Shown in pieces: positions 53,410 to 64,000 of a stretch of DNA of 64,000 nt. The notes under the pieces were generated by a model, which saw nothing but the letters and a program-made list of their open reading frames with translations, did no database searches and was not told the origin of the DNA. Source of the DNA: Cymbomonas tetramitiformis (lineage: Eukaryota; Chlorophyta; Pyramimonadophyceae; Pyramimonadales; Pyramimonadaceae); contig LGRX02035158.1 in the NCBI GenBank assembly GCA_001247695.2, forward strand, positions 1 through 64,000. Reading direction: 5' to 3'. Numbering within the stretch: position 1 is the first letter of the stretch; each line of letters begins with the position of its first letter. The position numbers and the translations under genes are program-made.

Positions 53410-56400
53410 AGCCGTCTTCGGAGGAGGTCTCGGCAAGTGAGGACCCCTCGCGCACAGTCACGCAGACTTCGCCCGAGGCCGAGAGTGTGATGTACGAGAA
53501 TTCCCTGTTCTCGCCAGGGAGAATACAAGAGCCCAAGCCCGGATCTCAGCAGGTGAGGTCCCCTTTCGTGTTGTTTGCTCCCTTCCTATTGGCCGGGTTA
53601 TTCCTCGAGGAACAGGCACTAACTTTCGACCCCGATATTAAGGACTCTCACACTTCACAATTAAAAACAGCAACATCGCCTCGTTGTTCTTTGTGCTGCG
53701 CTACTCGAGGAGTGGCACTCGATGTTGATAAAATTGCTATGCCAACAGAATACAAGAGTTACTGTGATCTCTTGGGATTGAACAAAGCCGCCCCACGCCT
53801 TAGTGATGGATGCGAATGAATATCTGTCAGACTACATTCTGCCGTGCATATACTGCATTGTGCACGGTAGAGCCGTGGCATAAGACTTCGCAAAAGTGTC
53901 AGCCGATGTTATACATCAACAGTCGGCGTTCGCGTAGACTCTTCTGTTTTATGTCCTGAACCAGGAGTCTTCAAAACACGAAAGTCTTCAAAACGCAATC
54001 ATCTTCGTCCCCCCTGCCGGAAGTGACAAGGCGGTTGCCGATGGTCCGCGTAGCAGGGAATACGGGTGGCTGAGGCCGTTGAAGAGTTCGCTGCTGTGGA
54101 GTTGCTGCCGTCCCCGGTGTTGAGCGACTTCACCGCTACGATGACAACCCCTGCGCTCGGTTCGAAGAGCTTTGTTTTGCGGGACTCCGTCTTGCACCAA
54201 TATTCGCCGAGAAAGAACGCGAGTGGGAAAGAGCTTGACTCTTGCGCAAATGGTCAGGTAAATCTCTAGATAGGACGCTCCCCGCTTGGTGGCGGGTGCG
54301 CGCTCGGTGACAGGACGCTCCCCGCTTCGTGGAGGGTGCGCGCTCGGTGACAGGACGCTCCCCGCTTCGTGGAGGGTGCGCGCTCGGTGACAGGACGCTC
54401 CCCGCTTCGTGGAGGGTGCGCGCTCGGTGACAGGACGCTCCCCGCTTCGTGGAGGGTGCAGATAAGTTTTTGAATTAGGATAGGTGCAGTGAGGCATGAG
54501 CTGAATGTAAGCTATGACATGCGCTGGGAAGCATGAGCTGAATGTAAGCTATGACAGGTGCAGTGAGGCATGAGCTGAATGTAAGCTATGACATGCGCTG
54601 GGAAGCATGGTTTAATGTAAGCATGACAGGCGCAGGGGAGGCATGAGCTATGACAGGCGCTGGGAGGCATGAGCTGAATGTAAGCTATGACATGCGCAGG
54701 GAAACATGAGCTGAATGTAAGCTATGACAGGCGCAGGGAGGCATCATTCATATTTTTGCCTCCTGGGGGATAATAGGTGTCGATGTTAGAATGATGTTTG
54801 CTGGATGTGAATGTGACAGGGAGGAAGGGTTGCTGAGGCTGATGACGCATTCGCTGTTGCGGATCCGCCGCCATCTCCGGTTTTAAGCGACTTCACGGCT
54901 AAGATGAACAGCCCTGCACTCGGGTCAAAAAGCTTTGTTCTGCGCGACTCTGTTTCGCCGAAGAACGCCTTACCATCTTCGCCATGGCTGCAGCCTCGGA
55001 GCGTGTTGGTGCGCCCGCCTCGATGGACTGCTCAAACACTGCCCCGAGTGCAGACACGCCTGCACTGATGTGAAGACAGTGCACGCTGCCTATGCTCACT
55101 CAGGACGGTGCGCCGCACGAGCAGCACATGCAACATGCCAAAGTGATTTTGGGCAGAGGGTTGCTTCCGCAAGGTCTGAGGGCTGCCTATCCCTCCTTGC
55201 TCTCGGTAGGCCCTCAACGCTAGAGGCCGTTTGACCACACGGAAGCTGGTGCGAGCGCCAGGTGGACGACAACGGGCCCGGCTCTGCACACGCGGCGCTG
55301 CCGGTCTTTGATGCCAGCTCTACAGCTCCGTTGCTCGCCACTGAAAAGGGCAGCGACTCCCCTCGATGGAGCGTTGACGGCTTCTTCACAGCACGGTCCT
55401 CGATGACCGACTTGGAAGGCGCGCTGTCACCGCGTCTACTTAGCCCCCGCGTGGCTCTGGGTTTGCAAGTGGTAAGGAACCCCGCAGTAGCCCAGCAGCC
55501 TCTAGGCATTTGTGGTGCCGCCCGTGACGTTCATTCTGTCACCTTCCACCGCAATCTTGCACTCTGCCGCAGTGAGGCATCAGCTGCCATCGGGTGTGTC
55601 AACCCTGGAGAGCTCTTAGTCACGTGTGCGAGCAGCGCCCAGTGAGCTGCGTGTGTGTTGAATGTCATCATCAGAATGAACTCCCCCCCGGACGCTGCCC
55701 CGAGCCCCTCCACATATTGCCGGCGGCGTCACTGCTCGCATGGCCCCTGCTCACCACGCGGAGCCGTCCGCGGAACGCCGCACCAGCTCTGCAGTATAGC
55801 CTGAGGGGCGGCGGGGCGAGCTGTGCGCTGCAGTCCCCCCTCAGCAGTTCCGCAACGTCCAGCAATGAGCTGGTGCGAGCCAGCAACGGCGTCAGCGAAG
55901 GCGATCATGAACCTAATTTGATCATGGATAAGACCGGTGCAGGCATTGCTGTGCCAGGTGTGCGGCTCTGAGCAGGCGCCGTGAACACTTGAGGCTAGGG
56001 GGGTTGAATTGGCCGATCAGAGTACATCCTCATTCATGCGAACCCATTCGATCACCCCCGCAAGATGCTGGTGTTGAAGCATCCACGCAATAGCCCTGCA
56101 TGGCGCTCTGGGGTGTGGGCTGCCGCCACGATGGAACGCTACCGCCCAGTATAGTCCGCTGGGGCCTGGGGTGGGGCAGGATGCAGTGCGAGCTTCGCGC
56201 AGGGCAATCTGTTGTTTGCATTGGCAGTTGTGCCCCCGCCATTGCACAGCACCCGCTTTGTGATTTAGAGACCTGAGGCAGCAAGAAGGGGAGAGGCAGA
56301 AAGCCCGAGAGGCTGCGGCCTCCAGCGTTGTCCTGCACAGGGAGATGGGGAGCCATCCTCGCCTCCAGCCAAATGGCTTGCGCTGTCTTTGTGACCTTCC

Positions 56401-58837
56401 CTTCCCGAGGCTCCACCGGGAATGAAAAGAAAGCACATGTCTCACTTCAGCCCACCGGCTGGTCACGTAGCTGGGGGGAGGGAGGCGTGGGGGCTCAGAG
56501 GAATGGAGGTATCATCCACGCTGGGAGCGGGTTTCTGGCTACTCCGACTGCTTGAGCGATTCCGAGGCAGCCGCCCTGGTGCAGGTCAAGAGTCGGCTCA
56601 CCGATGAGATGCTTTGGCAGATTGAGGAGTGCCGTTGCCGCCCCGGCGAGACGGTGGACCGCTTCATTCTGCGATTTCTGCGGGCACGGGCCTTCCGGAT
56701 CAGCAAGGTGCGGGCCTTCCGGATCAACAAGGGGGAGCGCACTCCGCGGCCAATGGGAGAAGAATGGACAGGAGGGAGCGCACTCCTCGGCCAATGGGAG
56801 AAGGGTGGACAGGGGGTAGCGCACTCCGCGGCCAATAAGAGTAGAGTTGAAAGCGGGAGCCGAACCCGCGGCCAATGGGAGAAGAGTGGAAAGGGGCGCA
56901 CTCCGCGGCCAATGGGAGAAGAGTGGACAGGAGGAAGCGCACCGCGCCATGGAGAGTAGAGTGGAAAGGGGGAGGCGCTCCGGCCAATGGAAGAAGAGAG
57001 GAAAGGGGGAGCGCACTACGGCCAATGGGAGAAGAGTGGACAGGGGAAGCGCTCCGGCCAATGAGAGTAGAGGGACGGGGGGCGCCGCGCAAATGCGGGT
57101 AGAGTTGACAGGGAGAGGCACTCCGCGGCAATGGGAGAAGAGTGGACAGGGGTAGCGCACTCCGCGGCAAATGCGAGTAGAGTTGACAGGGAGGGAGGAG
57201 GCGCACTCCCGCGGCCAATGGGGAGAAGAAGCGGACAGGGGGAAGCGCCCCGTGGTCAACGAGAGAAGACTAGACAGGGGGTGAGCGCACTCCGCGGCCA
57301 ATGAGAGTAGAGTGGACAGGGGGAAGCGCACTCCGGCCAATGAGAGTAGAGTGGACAGGGAAGCGCACTCCGCGGCCAATGGGAGGTGAGTGGTCAGGGA
57401 GGGAGCGCACTCCGTGGCCAATGGGAGAAGAGTGGACAGGGACATTCCGCGGCCAATGGGAGAATAGTTGACAGGGGGGAAGCGCTTTCCGCAGCCAATG
57501 AGAGAAAAGTTAACAGGGGCGAGCGCACTCCGCTGAGTCCTCCGCAGACGTACGCCATGCTGCACGCTCATCTTGAATGGAGAAAGACGCAAAATGTGAA
57601 GACATTGGTGCAGAGGACACCGGAAGAGATCACCGGCGTCGGTCTGGCAGACCTAGAAAAGAATGTGGCAATCTGGACCCAGGTGAGCTCAGATTAAATT
57701 TGCTACGCCTCCCTGCTGCCCCTCTTCGCATGCCCGGGCCTGGCGTGGCACAGTCGGCCACATGAATGATGGCTCGCTGGCTGCGGGCCGACTCTGGTTA
57801 CGCACCTCTTTCAGTGCAGGTGTCACAGCTTTGCGCTCCATGAAGGAGTCCTCGCCCCGTCCCCAGCCACTGCCGCTGTGGCAGGGCTCTGCTGCCACCT
57901 GGGCGAAATGGTTATGCTGGAACATCCAGCGGTGCTTTCACTTTCACTTGAGCACTGGCTCTGGCCAATCCTGGGGTCTTGGGGCCACACAGGGCAACGA
58001 CAAGCAGGGACGTCCGATCATCTATAAGCAGTTCGGATACATGGACATCAAAGCGCTCGTGCGCATGGGCGGCAGCGTGGAGCAGATGGTCCAGTATCAT
58101 ATCTGGGAAACCGAGGCGTCCGTGCGCCTCCTAGCAAAGCAGGTACCCTAATAACGGAGGCATCCATTCTGCTCCTGGGAATCTTAAAACTGAGGCATCC
58201 GTGCAGCTTCTACGAAAGTGGGTACCCTTACAGCCTGCACATGAGTGGCGCAAACCTCACTCGAACTGCTGGATGCTGCTGGGTGCGAGGCACAGCACGT
58301 GTCACTTGCAACAGATGTCGGGCGCGCTTTGCGCTGTCCATATTTGCCCCTTGCTCCCAGCGCAGCCTACACTCGTCTACTGTTGAGGCTGTCCACGATG
58401 CCGGGCAAGCAGATTATGATCCTGTGATCTATGATCTTCGAAGGTGTCTATTTAACTTTGACGAGTGCATCGCCCACTTGCACCCTCCAGCGTCTCATTG
58501 CAGGCGGCACTTGCTAGACAGTCAAAACGTCGGTTGGCACTGACGCGTGGCTTTCCCGGGAAGCACTGGCTCCTATTCCTTGGGCTATAATGCTAGCCTT
58601 TCCGAACGCAGACACTCGAGATGGTAACGTTTTCGCCCAGCCTCAAGCCTGTACATAGGCCACGCCCACATTTTGATTGCCTATGCCTCGCGGCCCTAAG
58701 ACGCCAGGCGCCTTGCCACCTGGCACCTGGCAGACGGCGAAGCTCGGACTTTACGTGGAGACTTTTACCATCATCATCGATGCAAAGGGATGGAACCTCT
58801 CCCGAGGGGCGAACCTCACCGGCATCTCCTACATGAG
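53410..58837 (+). CDS. SEC14-like CRAL-TRIO lipid-transfer protein gene (partial, multi-exon)
   Basis: Exons with GT-AG borders, mostly phase 0, are at about 53410-53552, 54057-54257, 54820 to about 54985, 55262-55471, 55795 to about 55956, about 56550-56707, 57548-57682, 57993-58142 and 58734-58837. The first five encode a Ser/Pro-rich N-terminal extension. The 56.6-57.7 kb exons give a CRAL-TRIO N-terminal helical domain (RFILRFLRARAFRISK, then YAMLHAHLEWRKTQNVKTL). The next two begin the lipid-binding CRAL-TRIO domain (GRPIIYKQFGYMDIKAL; YVETFTIIIDAKGWNLSRGA). SEC14 family proteins bind and exchange phosphatidylinositol and other lipids at membranes. The second half of the lipid-binding fold was not found downstream to 62 kb. 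Either a long intron separates it or the gene is truncated. The true start codon was not fixed. Confidence 0.78.
54272..54470. repeat. Intronic minisatellite, 40-bp unit x ~5
   Basis: The unit GGACGCTCCCCGCTTCGTGG plus AGGGTGCGCGCTCGGTGACA is repeated about five times, nearly perfectly, just after the exon ending at 54257. Confidence 0.93.
54480..54745. repeat. Intronic minisatellite, ~37-bp unit x ~7
   Basis: Imperfect repeats of GCATGAGCTGAATGTAAGCT followed by ATGACAGGCGC(A/T)GGGAG lie between the two duplicated exons of the SEC14-like gene. Confidence 0.88.
56720..57530. repeat. Intronic minisatellite, ~40-bp unit, about 20 copies
   Basis: Imperfect copies of GAGCGCACTCCGCGGCCAAT plus GGGAGAAGAGTGGACAGGGG fill the intron between the exons ending at 56707 and starting at 57548. 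The left edge (56708-56728) repeats the end of the preceding exon, GTGCGGGCCTTCCGGATCA, so the array seems to have grown from the exon border. The long minus-strand ORF across it is an artefact of the repeat. Confidence 0.93.
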
Positions 58838-58904
58838 GTGTGCATCTCTCGCACACCACTTGTTGTGTACACTGTGATTTGTTCGGGATCCTCTTTCCCA
58901 AGGA

Positions 58905-59170
58905 CCTGTGCCGTCTAAGAGGATCTACGCACGGGGAGACGCAGCAGGGGAAAGGATCTACGGAGAGGGAGGCACTGCAAGTAAGAGCATCCAAGGAGGG
59001 GGAGGCATGCCGTGTAAGGGGATCTCGGGGGGGGGATACAGTGGGTGACAGGACCCGCTGTGGGGACACATAGTGTGCGCGAGGACCCACTGCGAGGGAG
59101 GTACAAAGTGTGCACGACTCGTGGCGAGGGAAGGCGAGCCGCGTACAAGGACGGATGTTGAAGGATCTAG
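58905..59170. repeat. Degenerate purine-rich repeat after the last recognised exon
   Basis: Poorly conserved units of about 30 bp containing GGGGA, GGATCT and GTGTG words on the plus strand. No exon was recognised. Confidence 0.55.
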
Positions 59171-62150
59171 TGGCAGATCCTCCATGCGCGAACTGAGATT
59201 TGCCTTCCAAACGAAATTCATCGTTGTTGTATCCACGTCGCTTGCAAACAACCTGATTTGGATAGCATACCCTATTTTATTCTATCCGTGCCCCATGCCA
59301 CTGGCAGAATTCCTTGAGCAGGACGGCAATCATTTCATAGACTGCCAAGAGAGCGCTCAAGTTTGTAAAGGAACCTACTTCATTGGTGCATGTATGCCGT
59401 CAGATGGAGTGAGCCTTGAATCAATCAGGGCCATTAGATATCGTGCAATTGAAGTATATAGGTTGGGGAGTACCAAGTGCTCAGCTAGGTGAAACATGAC
59501 GGGTTTGCCACGTGTCTGTTCACAGAGGTATGGCATCGGTGGATCAAAATCATTACCCAGAGCGCCTCGGGAAATTGTTTGTCATTAATTGCCCCTCAAT
59601 TTTTTTGCCAACATGGCGGGTAATCAGGTGTGGGTTATAACCTCTCTTCACTTCTGGAGAAAAGATTGTAGGGATGCGCTTGAATAGAGTTCTCCTAGGC
59701 AAGCTGCTCGACCAGGGCTGTGCTATGCTCGAAGCATGTAGGAGCATCATTAGAAGAAATTATTTTTGCCACGCAATGATGACCATGTGATTTGATGGCT
59801 CAAGGGCGGTTGCTTCTTTAGAAAGACCTGACCACATTGAGCAAGATGTGGATGTTATCATGTGCTTGCAGTGATGTCCAGAAGCCACACGCACCCGGTG
59901 TATCAATGCAAGTGATGATGTCAATTGGGGTACAGCGATAAGAGAATTTCTGGTGCATTGCAGATCATGGCTGGATCCCGTAACTGTGAATAAAATCAAT
60001 ATTTTGGGGGATGAAAAGGACTATTTGCCACTACTGCTGCAAGAAATTGATGCTGACATGCTGGTAGATGAGTATGGCGGGACACAGCCTAAAATGACTA
60101 ATTGCACCGATTATGCTGCATGCCACTGAGCTAAATTGGGACATTTGCAAATTAAGGAAGACGTTAGCATCATAGCGGAGTTTGCTATGGTATCAGTGAG
60201 CATCATAGCGGAGTTTGCTATGGTATCAGTGGCAATCAGCGATATCTAAGTGAGGACTGAGATTGATATTGAGGCTCATTTCACTGGATTAGACATGAGC
60301 TCCTCTTCCTGAGCTTGTAGATATGCCTTGTGCAGTTCTTTTAGAAGCTCGTATAATCCGATCCCTTTGATTGCAAGCATCACTGTGCACAACATGCGAA
60401 GTGAGCAATGTAATCAAATCTTATATGTTTAAACTGAGAATGCTCAACATATTCAGCATTACCTTCAATTGTAAAGCCTGATCGCGACGAGCATTTTCAG
60501 ATCAAGGAGGGAAAGTATTATAAGGGCAGAGGTGCCAACATATCGATAGGAACATCGGCATCGCTGAAATAGCCTCGTCCTGTAGTAATGGCGTATGTGT
60601 GCAGCTCTCAATCTGCACTGAGTGCGACGTGCATGTGGCTGTGCGATGTCCGTGTGGTACATACAATGCGATTATCGGCAGCATGGAACGACTCTGTTTT
60701 TCTTCTCCACGCATGTCGTCTCATAATTTTCTGGTCCACAATTGCGGTACTGATGCCGCCGCAGCCTTTTCCCCACAGCATGTGATGGATAGCTCACCAA
60801 TTGTTATGCGATTTCTAGTCATCATGTAGAATAGTATAGCCGCACCGCGCGTAAAATGAGAAACACAAATGTCCATACGTGGTTCCAGGATCCAGGTTCG
60901 GGCAAAAAATAGTACTAATCGTCACTCGGCTTGGTATATATGTTTTCATGGGAAGGGAGACGAATACTGTACCCTTAATGCGATGAATAATACCAGTGGC
61001 ACATTTTGTGTTACAACGGTACATACGTATAGCACTATAGCTCGTGGCTAGTGAATCGCTGTGTTGAGGCCTTCTCACCAAAGTGGCGGTTCGCAGAAGT
61101 GGAAGGACTCTTTCATGAATTACCACACCGGATTGGTGAACTCATCAAAATCTACGAGTATCAATTATAAATATAAACTCGGCTGCCCCATCAACTCTAG
61201 CGCACATTGCTTAATGATGCGCTTGTCGCACGGTCCGATTGATGTCGGACACGCTGACTCCCATGAGGACCGCAGCGCGCTGGGAGGGTATGCATCTCCA
61301 TCGCCAGACCATGCGGATGACCCCGCGGATGACTCCTTAGAAATTCCTCAGCAGCAGGTTGGAGATGCACACACCGACACATGGATACCGGTAGCTGCAC
61401 GCATTCCCTTCGTGCAGCGCTGCAGCCCGTGGGTTAAAGTTGAGGGTTGCGGCCGAATTTCAAGCTTCGCGGTTGTACTTGTCCACGATGGAATCTAAGC
61501 TCACGACTAATAGAACGCCGCGTTTCGACTTAGATTCAGCAATACATCGTTTGATGAACATAAACTATTCAGATTCCGTACACGAAAACATTCAAAGCTA
61601 TCGTAAATGGCCGCAACGCGCACATGCAGTCGCAGGTTCGTGTGAACGGCAGAGCTTGAATTGAGTTGCTTACCGAATCCGAAGTGAATATCCGACTCTA
61701 ATTACTCGCCTTGGTACAACAACATCGATAGCAGTCGGGAAGCAGGTTTGGGGCGCCCGATATGTAATCTGTTGATCTTGGACACACCGTAGCACGTCGC
61801 ACGGAACTACAACGGATGAATTGCTTGCTTTGAGCGGTGTTACAAAAACATATATGTTGCACCGCCTGCAAACGCCATGACTTCGTATCCAAAAATGTAG
61901 ACCCATGTTTAAAATTTTGGAGAATTTTATATCCAAGAACTGATGGTTTTCTGATTAGTGTAGGATGACAGGCAGTATGACTGCCATCCGGAGCAGATCT
62001 GAAAACTGAGGTTTTCTTATCAGTCGGAGGCCTAAGAGGCCAGCTTCGTTGCTGAGAAGGCAATTGCCGTGTTCTGTGATTGTGTGGACTTTCTTGACAC
62101 AGTAATTTTCAGCGTATATTTTCAGTTTATATATATTATATATTTTGATT
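59171..62150. other. No recognised gene; one 33-bp duplication
   Basis: Mixed-composition sequence with only short ORFs lacking known motifs. At 60166-60231 a 33-bp unit (AGCATCATAGCGGAGTTTGC...) is present twice in tandem. I saw no continuation of the CRAL-TRIO domain here. Confidence 0.55.
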
Positions 62151-62159
62151 ATTTGGCAG

Positions 62160-62980
62160 TATGGAGTGGTATACACCGCCGCAGTTTTGGGCCAGAGGCG
62201 TATCGATGATTTGCAGCAGCAACCAGCGTATGCAGCAGCGTTCGCAGCGTTTGATGGAGGGGATGAGTTGACTCAGCCGCAGACGAAGCCTTTGCGGCAG
62301 ATGAACATGGCGACCGCGCGCCTTGCTGAGCTCAGGGGGCTCTCCATCAGGTTGCGTCTGGCGAGCGTAAGCGCCCTTGGGAGGCCGCTGTCGACCTATC
62401 GCAGCTGCCTGAATCGGACAGACTCGAACTGACGCGCAATGACTCTGATGGCAAGGACAAGGACCTGCGTAAACAGTATCTGGAAACGCAGCACCACTTT
62501 GTCGCCCACTTGGCTTCGCAATCGGCTCTCGCGGACGCGAAGAAGGCAATGGAAGGTGTGGATCTGCCAGAAACTGTCGCCTTGGCCTTCGAATTCTTAT
62601 CCGACACAGCTGAGAAGGGCATAGTGCGTGCCAAGGCTCGCGCGAAGATTCTTGCCTTGGTTTCAGACAAGGGGCCGGAAGTTGGTTGGAAAATGTGTGA
62701 GAAGTTGGAATGCAAGTCCTGTGTAGAGGACGAGGAGGAAGAGAAACTAATGCGTAAGGCAGAGAAAGAAGTTAAAGCGGAAAAAATGCAAGCAGTCCAA
62801 ACCGCAGCAGCCAAGGGCCGAGCCCAACAGTTGGGCAGGGGTGCTCGCGATGGGCCCCGTTCTCCTCTTGACCCTGGGGCACCGCCTCCCCCTTCACCTC
62901 ACCAGGCTGGACGTGGCAGCCACTTGCAATGTTGGAATTGTAATGAGTGGGGACACCACCAGAACGACTGCCCGCAGTGA
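62160..62980 (+). pseudogene. Gag-like ORF of a DIRS-like retroelement
   Basis: The coding frame from about 62367 to 62980 encodes a hydrophilic helical protein (ERKRPWEAAVDLSQLPESDR, then KGPEVGWKMCEKLECKS). It ends in a single zinc knuckle, CWNCNEWGHHQNDC (C-x2-C-x4-H-x4-C), close to the stop. Upstream sequence from about 62160 (QQQPAYAAAFAAFDGGDEL) belongs to the same protein in another frame, implying a frameshift near 62350. It lies 5' of, and in the same orientation as, the RT at 63.2 kb. Confidence 0.65.
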
Positions 62981-63183
62981 CCAGGGTAGAGGACGTGGCA
63001 GAGGCCGTGGTTAGCCGAGTTGCTAACTTTATGTAACGTCACCATGGCGTAGTAAATGGCTTTGCGGAATGCTTAGCGGTTGAGGTGGAATGCCCAACCT
63101 TAATGGAACTTTTGGGACGAAGCCCTAATATTGTAATGAACTTTTAGCCCGCGGGCTGTTCGTCTTGTGATTCAGGTCTTGAA

Positions 63184-64000
63184 TTGTCTGAGGAAGAGGT
63201 CGGCGAGGCCGTACCCTTGTGTGAACAGGACGTGCCTGTGCCTCGCGTTGCGGGTAGACTTAGGGCGCGTGCCTCTTTTTGGCGGACTTTCGTGCGCTCT
63301 TCGTACGTGATGTCGGGGATCGAGAACGGTTTTCAACTGAAGTTTAAGAATGGCAAGGCACCGCCGAGGATGCACCTTCGTAATCACGCCTCTGCGTTGA
63401 AGCATACGACTTTTGTGACGAAAGCTGTGCAGGCGTGCGTGCTTATGGGTGCCTTGAGGGAGGCCCCAAGTAAGCCGCGGGTTGTTTTGCCTTTAATGGC
63501 GGACGCCTCGAGGGACAAGCTGCGGCTAATCTTCAACCGTAAGTGGCTTAATGCCTTCCTGCGTTTCCCTAAGTTTAAGTATGAACAGCTGCACGCTGCA
63601 GCCTTTCATAGACTTGCTTAGGCGGGGCGATGGATTTTTCTACTTCGACTAGAAGTCGGGGTATTATCACGTGGATTTGGATACACGAGATGTCTCGCAC
63701 GTATGTTGCTGTCGAGTGGTGTGGTAAGTGCTATGAGTTTTGTGTATTGCCTTTTGGACTCGCCCCGGCTTGCTGGGTTTTCACGAAGATCAACAAGGAG
63801 CTCGTAGGTAAGTGGCGGGCTCTCGGCTTCTGTGTTTACCCGTACGTGGATGATTTTGCTTTTGCTGTTCGGCCCCCCACTCTCACGGACCCCGCGGCTC
63901 TGGCTGTGCTGAGCCGTATTATGCAGAATGTGCGGGAGGCTGGTTGGCTCGTGGCTGAGGCCAAATCACAGCCGTTTTTCACCCGCATCCTAATGCATAT
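63184..64000 (+). pseudogene. DIRS-like reverse transcriptase, decayed, cut by the window end
   Basis: The first frame (63184-63621) has the N-terminal RT region: FWRTFVRSSYVMSGIENGFQ, then ASRDKLRLIFNRKWLNAFLR. After a stop and frame changes near 63621-63690 the RT continues with an in-frame stop inside the usual D-x-KSGYYHV motif. Another frame then gives CVLPFGLAPACWVFTKINKE and a YVDD catalytic motif near 63842. The spacing 'LPFGL...FTK...WR..G...YVDD' resembles DIRS-order elements more than Ty3/gypsy. The stop and frameshifts make this copy inactive. RNase H and tyrosine recombinase, if present, lie beyond 64000. Confidence 0.7.

Noticed and set aside
56495..57592. Long minus-strand ORF (365 codons)
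   Set aside because: It is the antisense of a ~40-bp GC-rich minisatellite, and its protein is a low-complexity periodic string.

Overview
The window is nuclear DNA of a eukaryote. The evidence is GT-AG introns in a multi-exon gene, an intron-containing tRNA-Tyr gene, and several classes of eukaryotic transposon. No rRNA, organellar genes, bacterial operons or CRISPR arrays were seen. A unicellular alga (for example a prasinophyte or other green alga) fits the gene style and the retroelement types, but the organism cannot be fixed from the sequence alone.

Positions 1-31829 are a nest of mobile elements. The outer layer is a Ty3/gypsy-type retroelement copy (R-B), which begins outside the window and ends at 31829. 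It has lost most of pol and is split by a small TIR element (107-770), a large CACTA-like DNA transposon (T1, 2726-26262), a TA-flanked MITE (28433-28600) and a 1.07-kb TIR element (28731-29795). T1 carries its own multi-exon transposase gene on the minus strand (3305-7170). It is interrupted by a second, intact and very young Ty3/gypsy-type element (R-A, 8781-24886). Empty sites and target-site duplications can be read for most layers.

R-A is the most unusual object. It has a Gag-protease ORF of about 1,920 aa overlapping a Pol ORF of about 2,400 aa in the -1 frame. Pol contains, in order: a hydrophobic, probably membrane-spanning N-terminus; reverse transcriptase; RNase H; a C5-cytosine DNA methyltransferase; a zinc-binding DDE integrase; a PHD finger; and a second SAM-methyltransferase-like domain. 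Its ends are not ordinary LTRs. They follow a split-direct-repeat plan (A1 ... B1-A2-B2), repeated in R-B.

Positions 31830-33366 hold a 377-bp-period duplication and a broken transposase fragment. Positions 33367-48019 are a 14.65-kb LTR element with 591-bp, nearly identical LTRs, a perfect 5-bp target duplication and no recognisable coding sequence (LARD-like). It contains further insertions: a fold-back element, a second 1.08-kb TIR element, and a small LTR element that is itself interrupted by a hAT-like element with an 8-bp duplication. Positions 48445-51356 are a small TIR element interrupted by a gag-only LTR element on the minus strand. A PIF/Harbinger-type MITE (51834-52535) and a tRNA-Tyr(GUA) gene (52589-52677, minus) follow.

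Positions 53410-58837 hold exons of an ordinary host gene: a SEC14-like CRAL-TRIO lipid-transfer protein with a duplicated exon and two intronic minisatellites of about 40-bp period. The C-terminal exons were not found. After about 3 kb without recognisable genes, the right edge (62.3-64.0 kb) holds a decayed DIRS-like retroelement with a Gag zinc knuckle and reverse transcriptase.
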